Assembly: GCA_030159075.1 (NCBI GenBank) | Contig: BROG01000345.1 | Span: 558,001-622,000 of the forward strand | Direction of reading: 5' to 3' | DNA from: Atrina japonica | Taxonomy: Eukaryota > Mollusca > Bivalvia > Pterioida > Pinnidae | Length of the DNA: 64,000 nt | In this document: piece by piece, positions 28,601-38,900 of the stretch | Position numbering within the stretch: the stretch's first letter is position 1 | How the letters are laid out: the number at the start of each line of letters is the position of its first letter | Program-made: the position numbers and the translations under genes | The notes under the pieces: generated by a model | Seen by the model: the letters and a program-made list of their open reading frames with translations, nothing else | The model's database searches: none | Told to the model about the DNA's origin: nothing

Positions 28601-29928
28601 AAAATATATTTAAGTACAATAAAATAATTAATAAAGTATAATATATTTGCATAAATTCAATATATCCATTTAGCCATATACATAGGCGTCGGAACCGGGG
28701 GATAGGGGGCTTAGCCCCCCTTTTTTTTTTGCAAAGATAGACATAGGTGTTGAAAATTGGGGTATAGTCTGGTTTGTGTGTGTGTGTGTTTTAAGTTGGT
28801 TAAGCCCCTCCACATTCATTTTGCTTCCGACGTCAGTGATATATATATATACGTAGTCGATACTTTCAACCATCTTCCACCCAATCATTTGATTGTGTAA
28901 GCAGTATTATGCTGTCATTGCATATTTCGTGTCAGCTGATGTATGTATTGGCGTGATTTGCAACAATCATGACTCCCTTGTGATTGAAGATTTTCAAAGA
29001 GGGGTTGAGCAGTCTCTGTGGACTGTAATACATTTAACTAATGTCAATCTGATTTTTATTATAAATTGTAATATACAAGTTTAAATCGTGTTGTATATTT
29101 TATTTAAAAAAAAAAAAACACCAGTCAGACTATTTACCCCTGTGCGGTAGTTGACGATGACCAGAATCATAATTCCAGATTAATTAGCATATGAAAAATC
29201 AGACACGACTTGTTTCAATTTTGATCAGCTATAGCTTGTTACAGTACATGTTTGATCGATGTTGAAATCGATTTTCAAACGAAGGTTTACTTGCGGGAGG
29301 CCTGTGGTCTCTCCCCGGGTACATTTTGAAGATATATCATAATAGAGTTTTTTACATATGCATTTTTGTTTTGAATGAATAGAATATCCCAACGATTGCT
29401 ATTCCTCCACATTTGTTGGTGTTAAAATAAGTTTTTGAAACCTGGGAATTTTACTTTTATAAAGTATCGAATGGTAAAAACCCACGTGAATGAATTGTAT
29501 GTTTCGTATAACGAAATCGGGTACAGATTTCCTTGAACTTTTGCTAATACATGTATATTATTCGTACCACTTTTAATCTTAATTTTAAAAAAGTGTACAC
29601 AGTTGCACAATACTTTAACTGAAGTTCATATTAAAGTCGGGTAGATAAAGGTATCGGCAAATTCAAATTCAATTACATTAGCTTTAGTATATCATATAAG
29701 TGGAATGGTCAGGAGACCAGGAAATTCTATACCTTTATACTAGTATCGCATACATGATAATTCTATTGATGTAAACTTTTTTGTGATTTTAAAGTCATGA
29801 TGAACCTTGATATTATATGCAGCAGACGAAGAACTGTTTTAAACCATTAAACCAATGAAACAAAACATAGTACCGTTAAAATATTGGGAATGAGAAATAC
29901 ATCTTTTGACCGAGCAAAAATACATGTG

Positions 29929-29978
<50 letters not shown>

Positions 29979-32900
29979 GAGAGAGATTTCAGAACTTCGA
30001 ATTTTTAAGCGCCGTCACAAATTTGGCTTACAGTTTTTGTTTGAAAATCTGTTTTATAAACCAGATACGTAGATAACTAAACGTAATACGAAGTAGGTAG
30101 GATCGAAAGAAAATAAACCTCGATAGGATTAGTCGAAGTTCCGTTATTTCTTTTTGTCGATATTTTAATTGATGTCACAAAATTTGTGTAAAATTGACAT
30201 ACGATGTCTAATATCACGGTTACGGATAGTTGAAAAGCGATATACGTGTAAGGTAGAAGGTCCCACGTGTCCAACTCTGTGCAGAAATGTGATTACACTT
30301 CACGCACGGATAACTTTGATTTGACGGCTTGGGTAATCAATTTCATTACATGACGTAGAAGAACTTTGGAGTTTGATGCAATTATAACAGAACTGTTGAA
30401 CAAAGTGAAAGTCGGGGGTTTTTGTTTGGTTTGGGATCAATTTGAAGGTACATATTTTCGGGTACTATAGAAGATAATTGTCGCATTTAAGCGAATAGTA
30501 ATGTATTTTTTTATATATTAATCAATAGATTGACCTCGCATAAAAAAAAAACCAAAACAAAACAGAATTCCGTTCGACAATTCCAGTAGTATACGGAGAT
30601 CAGCAGCCGCTATTTGCGATGGTTTTCAACAGCCGCGCGATTTGCGATGATTTTCAACAGCCGCAATTTGCGATGATTTGATTCATCCCCGCGATTTGCG
30701 AGGAATTTCAACCGCCGCAATGACGGCGACCGCGTCAAATAGCCGCGATTTCATCGCGGACGACTGCTCATAACTAACCCCGCCGCGATGACGTGACTTT
30801 TGCGGAATCCGCGTGGCCCGTACTGTATATATACACAGTCTAACATCGTTTATCCAGACACCGATTATCAGGATTTTTCGCTTGTACGGACAAATACCAT
30901 GTCCCCCAACATTTTACCAATGAAAAAAGTTTTAGTGCATTTTGTAAATTCATAGATAAAAGTTTCACAAATTGCCTTGTAAGTATTTCTAACATTGATG
31001 CAAATAGCAACACAATACCAGTCATACCATTTATTGCTTCAAATAATTATGTTCTTTTAGCCTTTACGACTACTAGGGATCCAAGATTCTGACAAACTTC
31101 AATATTGACAGTCACAAGTGTCATAACAGGTGTTCGTAAAGAAGATTCAATCATTAAAACTTCAACTTAAAAAACACATAAAATAATAAATATTTCTTAA
31201 CAATATACAATACCAGTTTCAATCTTTATTTCGTTTTCAAATTGCTTAGTCCTATGGGTAAATGCGAACAAAGAGTGTGTTACTGTCCAGTGCTCGACGT
31301 TAACGCTTGCCCGTTTGCCCGGGGCAAGTAAAACTTGATTCTGGGCAAGCAAATAGCTTAGGTCACTTTCCCGGCTGGGCAAGTGAAAATTTTTTGGGAA
31401 AAATAATATTTAAATGATTCTAAAATGCAGGTAAATTTTCTGTGTTTCTAGATCTATATCTTCCTAGAAATAATGAAAATGAAACACAAAACGACGTGTT
31501 GGTCGTTGTAACAGTACTGTACAGTACAATGTAGATCTAGTAGCCTACATGTACATCGCTAGGTACGGTACATCGGTACTTTACGTTCACTTTATCAATA
31601 CTGAAATAAGATAAATCGTTGAGTGACAAAATTGTTTCACCGATCCTAGTATAATCTTGAAAAGGTTGCTAATTAAATTCAAATGATTGAAGTCACAGTG
31701 TAAATCTTATTTAGCGAGTGTAGGACTGACCATTCAATGCTTCCATTATTTTCATTGGCTGTTTTCAGGTCTCGCTAAATGCCGGTACGGTACGACAAAT
31801 ACACATTATTAATCTAAGGCTACTTTAATTATCGATTTTTGGTCTTCACTTTTCAAACGAATAAATATACAAAATATATACAGATATTAGTTATAATTAA
31901 TTAGTTAAATATTATTTAACAACGATGAAATTAAATTCCATTTTATATCATTTTGTGACAAGTCGGCAATTAGATACACCTAATCTACTTCACTGCGTAG
32001 CTAGTGTAAACAACATGTCGCTCTTTCGGTTTGGCTTTGTTTCATCCAAAAAACGTGATAACGAAGATGATGACAAAGAGAAAACGAAATCGAAAAATAA
32101 AAAGAAATACGATCAGATCTACGATCAGCAAAAAAGAACCCGAGTTTTTCAGCATAAGTGGCAGGAAACTTATCCATGGCTGGTAGAGATTGACGGTAAA
32201 ATGTTTTGCTCTGCATGTACCGAGTTTTCCTCTATAGCGGACAAATCAAGTTCTTTCTTTTCTGGTAATAGCAGCTTTAGATTAAGTTCTATTAAGGCAC
32301 ATGAAAAAAAATAAATCACACTGGAAGTGTTGTGAGGCTAAAAAGGTAAAAGATAATCCTGATAGGGTTGGTATGGTTGTATCACTACGAAATATGAATG
32401 CCAAGATATTTGAGAAGTTAGAAAAGCTATTTAACACAGCATATTATGTTGCAAAAGAGGAGCGTCCTTTTGTTGATTTTTCAAAAACTATGTTCCCTTC
32501 AGTCTAAGAATATGTGTGATCTTGGTGAGTCCTACCAAACAGACAAAAAGTGTAAAGAGTTTATTTCTTCTATTAGTGAAGTAATGAGGAAGAAAATTTC
32601 TTCTACTTTGTCCAAATCATTCTTTGGATTAATGGTTGACGGTGGTACTGATACGAGTACAAAGGACCTGGAGTTGATGTATGTAAGGTATCTAGATATG
32701 GGTGTTCCTGTTACTCAGTATGTTACCATTCATGAGTTGATTTATGGGACTGCTGATGGTATAATAGAAACTATTGATTTGGGTCTGAAAGGGGTAGGTG
32801 TTGAAAACTGGAAAGAAAAAATAGTCCATTTTGGGTCAGATGGTGCCTCTGTGTATACTGGCAAATTGAATGGGGTTCACGTAAAACTAAAGCAGGATAT

Positions 32901-35900
32901 TCCTTGGTTAACAGGATTTTGGTGTGTAGCACATAACTTGGAGTTAGCGGCTCTTGATGCACTTAAGTCAGAGAAGCTTCTTGATGATGTAAAAGAGCTC
33001 TTAAAACATATTTACAAGTACTATAAATATTCCCCTAAAGCCCTTAGGGAACTACATGAAATAGCATTAATGTATGAAGAGGAGGTTGTAAAACCAGTGA
33101 ATGTAGTTGGAACCAGGTGGCTACCACATTTAGAAAGAGCTTTAAAAGCATTCTTGAAAAGTTTTGTGCTTATTCACTCTCATTTTCACAATGTATTGGT
33201 TACCAATTCTGGATCCATCAAAATGCAGGATAAGGCTAAGTTTGTGTGGTAGCTTTATGGAAAAATTCAAGAATGTTGCCTTCATGCATTTCATGTTAGA
33301 TCTCCTTGATGTACTGGCAAAGGTGAGTTTAGTTTATCAGAAGGACAGTGTGACCATTTCTGATGTCAAAGATGCAGCAGAAAAGGCTTTACTACATTTC
33401 ATTGTCATGCGTAATGAAGCAGGTTCAAAAACTTCAGGAGTTCTTTGATGATGTTGGTGAAGGAACAGAGTATAGGGGCATTGCACTGAGAAAAAAATGA
33501 CAGTGATTTGCAGACATTAGAAAATGCTAAAAGCAAGATACTGGATACTTTACACAATTGTATAGATGTAAGGTTTAAAAGTTGGGTAGAGAACCCCATG
33601 TTGAAAGCATCAGATATAATGAATGTGGTTTTCTGGCCAGACACAAGAGATCAGTTGGCAACATATGGTAATGACATGTTACAGGTTTTGTTGGATTACT
33701 GGAGAGTCCTGTTGGAAAATAATGATTTACAGTTTGATGAGATAAAGAATGAATGGCTAGATTTTAAGGTTCTTGTGTCTGGTCATTTCAAGCATTTGAC
33801 TTATTCAGCTCTATATCAGAAAATTTTTACTGAATTCTCAGATAGGTTTCCTAACTTGATTGTGCTGTTTGAATTGGTTCTGATAATGCCCCTCTCTACC
33901 AGCTGTGTTGAAAGAGGTTTCTCTGCAGTCAGACGCATAAAAACAGATTGGAGATCCAGTTTAGGTATTGATACATTGGACCACTTGATGAGAATATCAG
34001 CACTCTCGTCCAGCAGTTGAGCACTGGTGGAGTGCAGGAGAGAGAGCAAGAAGACCAGTTACATGTGATTGACTCTCATTCTTTTGAGCAATGGCTTGCA
34101 TACCTTACTTTAAATAAATGACTCTTGAATCAAATAGAAATCTTGTTTTATTTATTTCAAACGCTACAAAGTCAAACTATCATATGCACTATAATGGAAT
34201 TCATTATATAGAACCAGACATTTCAGTTGATCATCAAGGCATAAGAAAGGTTATATTTGGTGTGTTTCAATACTAATTTTGACCATTTGTAACATATGTA
34301 TTTCTATTAACATGAAAAGGATCTTGCATGTTGTACTTAACTGTTTAACGATAAAATCTATAAACATAAAACGGGCAAGTAAAATTTCTATCTGGGCAAC
34401 CAAATATGAGGGGTCACTTGCCCAGCTGGGCAAGTAGTCTTTTAAGTAAAGGTCTAGCACTGCTGTCTCTCCACAAGTTGGCAAACATTGAGAGGTGAAA
34501 TATGGGGAGAAATGTATAAAATCTATTTCAGAATATGACATTAGCAAGCCATGTAGATTTTTTTTTCACCCATGTAACTTGCTAAAAAATGATATTAGTC
34601 ACTTACAAAATTAAGACAGTGATGACTAGATTCAGTAATAGCTTTAACAAGAAACTTAATTTTGATTCAAACTTCCAGAGCATGAACTGACAGAGCCTTA
34701 AACATGTACATATAAAATTAGTGGTATCCGAATACGGGTGGCCCTGGTGTATGATGAATCTTTTATTATTTGACTTTCTTCTACTAATGCAAAGAAACTG
34801 TACAATCTAAGGAAGAAAAATGTGTAAAACAGATTCTTCCATATTTTCTTAAGATCTTATTTAGCTGAACTTCTTTTTAAAATTTAGATTCGATCACTGT
34901 CTAATTTTGATAAACTTATATAATTTGAAAATACTTCTGTTACCTTTTCACATTTTGTCACTCTATTTCCACTGTAAAGTGAAAGATGGAGAAATTACAA
35001 AATTACCTTAATCTTTATCCTTTAACTAGATAATGAAATATTTTATGCAAGGAACATAAGATCTACATATTGAAGTTTAATTTTGATAGGGTATTGAATC
35101 AAATCCTTTCATTGAAAACTTTCTGGTAGTAAAAACTCAAATACATGTATATAAATTGTAACTTCATTATTCGTATTACATATATTAAAAAAATAGGCAG
35201 TAAATTTCCCAATGGCTTGCAAGTCAAAGTGGAATTCCTCCCCTATTTATAACATAAGAAAATATCGAATTTTTAAAATTAGGAAATGGTGAATAAATTC
35301 CTTATCGCTGGCTTGACACATATAAAATATTAGTGGTATCTGAATATGGGGCGGATGAGTGACGATTTTTTTATCATTTGAATTTCTACTTTAAAAAAAA
35401 TATATATGTAGAAATTGTATTATCTAACAAAGAAAACATGTAAAATATATTCTTACATATTTTTAGCTGAACTTCCTTTTAAAACTTAAACAGATTCGAT
35501 CATTGTCTGATTTTGATGAACTTATATAAGACCTCCGTGATTAGTTGGAAAAAAATAACAATGTGCCGAAAACTGTCAAGTTAAAGAATCCAGTTTTACG
35601 CAAGTAGCCTAATTTTTCATTCTATTTCCATTTTAACGTGAAGCATGTAGAATTTAAAACCTCAATATACGTACATGTATTACATTTATTTAATTTTTTA
35701 TTCAATAATGAAATATTTTTTGCTGGAAATAAACGATTTCAAAAGTTCTTATATCTAGAATTCAGTCAAGGAACTGGTAGTGTATATTTTAATCGTCGTC
35801 AAGTGAAAAAACAGCAGAAAAATCAGAATCTGTCTCTGAGAATCAGAAACAAAAGTTTCAAAATCAGTGGTTACACGACGAATGTTTTAAAAACTGGTTG

Positions 35901-38900
35901 ACTTATGATTACAAATCTTGTACCGTGAACTGTAGTGTATGCACAAAATTTAAAAAAGTAAATCCCTTCACTATAGGGTGTACCAATTTTTGTATATTGG
36001 TGAACAATGTACATGGACAGTTATGATGGTTACAGTTAACTCTAAACTCATCACAACTGGTCAGTTTCTCTTTATATGTTATGGCCCCTTCTTTTTGAAA
36101 ATGGCCCCCTGATTTTAATAGCATGGGCCCATCTGGCCCCCTTGTTCATGGTCCTAGATTGAATATTGAAACATATATGCATGACACTTAATTTAACTGT
36201 GACTATTTTTCAATTTCAATTAACTTTGATAGGAGTTTTGGGGAAATATTATGTCAGTGTAAATCTGGCCTTCGTCTTCAGGTAAAAGTCGGGATGTGTA
36301 CTGCAGCAGAGCTAAGTTTTTCATCTCCAAAATATCTTACAATATAACATGTTATACCTGAAAAAAGATCTATTTGCACATTTTAAGAATTTGAAATTGT
36401 GTTCATTTCACAGACATAAGTATTTCATGAGCATTATTTTATGTCTACAACAATGTAGGTCAGTCCGGATATGAAGACATACATATTTCAAAACCATTTT
36501 ATTTCCATTCTATCAATGTTGAAGTTATTTCAAATGAATTAATATGCATGCACAAAATAAACAAATATGATAAGGCAAAATCTTGTGTATTTTTTTATTT
36601 TAATTTTCAATTGGTTATAACGTATGTACTATAAAACTCCATCTACAGACATTTTATCCCGAGGCGATAAATGTTGATCTGTTGTGTGGACTCCCTGCTG
36701 AGCAGTTCAATGGATGTTTATTGTAATCGCCACAACACAGTAATCTCTCGTGTTGTGGCAGAATGATATTATGCAATCGTTGACACTATATATTGTAGTG
36801 ACAGAAAACCAAGAATTTGATATGCCACAACACAAATAAATCTTGCCACGATTACGACATTTTGTGGCAAATGACCAAAACACAATGTGCTTACTGTACA
36901 TGAGGATCTAGGCCTAGACTTACACATGACTTCAAATTATAGGCCTACAATTTAATATGACTGGAAATCATGTTTTTTCATACATACATGTGTATATTAC
37001 GTCTAGATTTTACCAGCACAAGTTTTATAAATCACTCCTTTAATTAAAAGAACAACATGCCTGTGAAAACACCGATGTTTTTTCAGTGACAGTTTGTTAA
37101 TAATGGCCAGCTTACATTAGTTACGTTTTGGATGTACGGACATACTTTAAGGACATAATTGATCATCCGGACAACTGATTTTCTGGACTTTTTATGTGTC
37201 TCCCACTCAGTCTGGATAATCGAAGTAAGACTGTATATAGTATGTATGCCATGATGTGGCCAGCAGTATATCTGTGTTATACTGACCAAGGGTCATAAAT
37301 TTCACAAATCTGTTACACTCCTACACACATATGCTGTAAAACACATATGATTCCTTAGTTCAACTGTGAAGAACAATATTTAGAAAATGTATATACTGTC
37401 ACTATAAAATTGATAAAGCCCCAGTCTAGCAGCAACTACCCCCCCCTCCAACTCAAGTGTCATACCTGTCATAATGTTTTTTACATTGGTCTACATGTAT
37501 TTGTTTTAAAATAAAATCCTATAGACCCTGGATCCTGGACAAAAGGTTATAAAACTTCAAACTCAATTCTAAGTTGACCCTATTCTCTACCAATAAAAGA
37601 GTTTATTACAATTATAACATCAATTCTGATTGGTAGACATTGAGATGAGCATGAAAAAACATTATACCCTTAACAAATACTTGAAGAAAAATGACAATAA
37701 CTGAGCACGAAACTGACCTTTGTATCAGTAACCCTTGAACTTTGTGAATATTATCTTTGCATAAATCCCGAAGACCTCAAAAAATTAACTGAACTTACCT
37801 GTATGACGTGGAGGAGGGGTTGGTGCTGTAGTTGTCGGCTGTTTTGTGGTAGGCTTGTTAAGACCATGCAGTTCATTTTCATGTGTTTTCTGTTGTCCTT
37901 TGCTTTCACTGACACTTGGCAATCCGTGTGTTGGGAATGCCATAGTGGTGTAATTGGAATGGCTGGCATATAAACATTTACTTGGTGATCCACAGTTGAA
38001 CAAGTAGCAATTGTTTTCATCCTGTAAAAAGTTTTAAACTATATGTTGCAACCTGTAACTTCTTTTTCTAATGTTACAACCAAGTAAGGTGCAATCATTT
38101 TATGTTTTAAAGTCTCAGATCTGATCTAGGGTCAGTGTTATAAAACTTAATAATGTCCCTAAATCTGAAAATATTCTTAATTACTAGGCCAGTTTAGCCA
38201 ATTTGATTTCAGAATTGGCAGATTTAAAGGTGAACTTTCACAGAGTGTATAAGCTGGGTTAAACTTTTATTTTTTACTTAAACTTATGTTTTTGTAATTA
38301 GTTACTATTTGATGTGTTGTTGGAAATAAAATCAATTGAGTCATCTGGTTGTAATTTAGTTAAAAAATTCACAATATCTCATCCCTGTTTGATAAAATTA
38401 TCATAACCCAGGGCTCTCGGTACAGCAAAATTTTGGAGAGCCCCTGGAACCCCTGTCCACTTATTCAGCCTTTTGCCTAAACCAAACTACACATATTTCT
38501 ATGGTGTGCCATTCATTTTTCTATTTATTTTTTAATATCTGATTATTCATATCATCGATTTTATACATGTATTTGTTCATTTGATTTGATTATTATTATT
38601 TACATGTATCTATAACATTTGTATTATTATTTTGCAGTGTGGTCCTCAAATGACTCAGAATTTTCATTGTTTAACATGTGCTATGCATTGTTCCATTCAA
38701 TGATAATTTTTTAAAAGGGAGAGGGGTAGCAAAAAAATCACAAATCAATTCAGATTTAACTTGTCAATAACTAAATGACAATGGATTTATAGAGGGCAAA
38801 GCCCTCATATATGTAGAGAAGCTCATATTTTTATTCCTACTACATCCGGGAACCCGTACTATTAATGGTAAAAATTCTGCTCACATCGGGAATTTGCGCG

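Larger units (their letters stand above)
24232..30825. mobile_element. 6.6-kb element bounded by 43-bp perfect inverted repeats; transposase not recognised
   Basis: The left end 24232-24274 (CAGTACGGGCCACGCGGATT through GTCACGTCATCGCGG) is the exact reverse complement of 30783-30825. TA flanks both ends (24230-24231 and 30826-30827). The outer 150-200 bases on each side are GC-rich and carry imperfect repeats of GCCGCAATTTGCGATG. The interior is AT-rich. It holds SINE copies, two 5-bp-TSD MITEs, a diverged internal duplication and no frame resembling a transposase. It could be a decayed autonomous DNA transposon, a large non-autonomous one, or two solo ends in opposite orientation. The exact 43-bp identity of ends in such worn sequence argues for one unit. 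Confidence 0.65.

Noticed and set aside
28200..28888. Two related minus-strand proteins with LNQLKTHTH
   Set aside because: They are translations of two copies of one MITE containing C runs and GT repeats.
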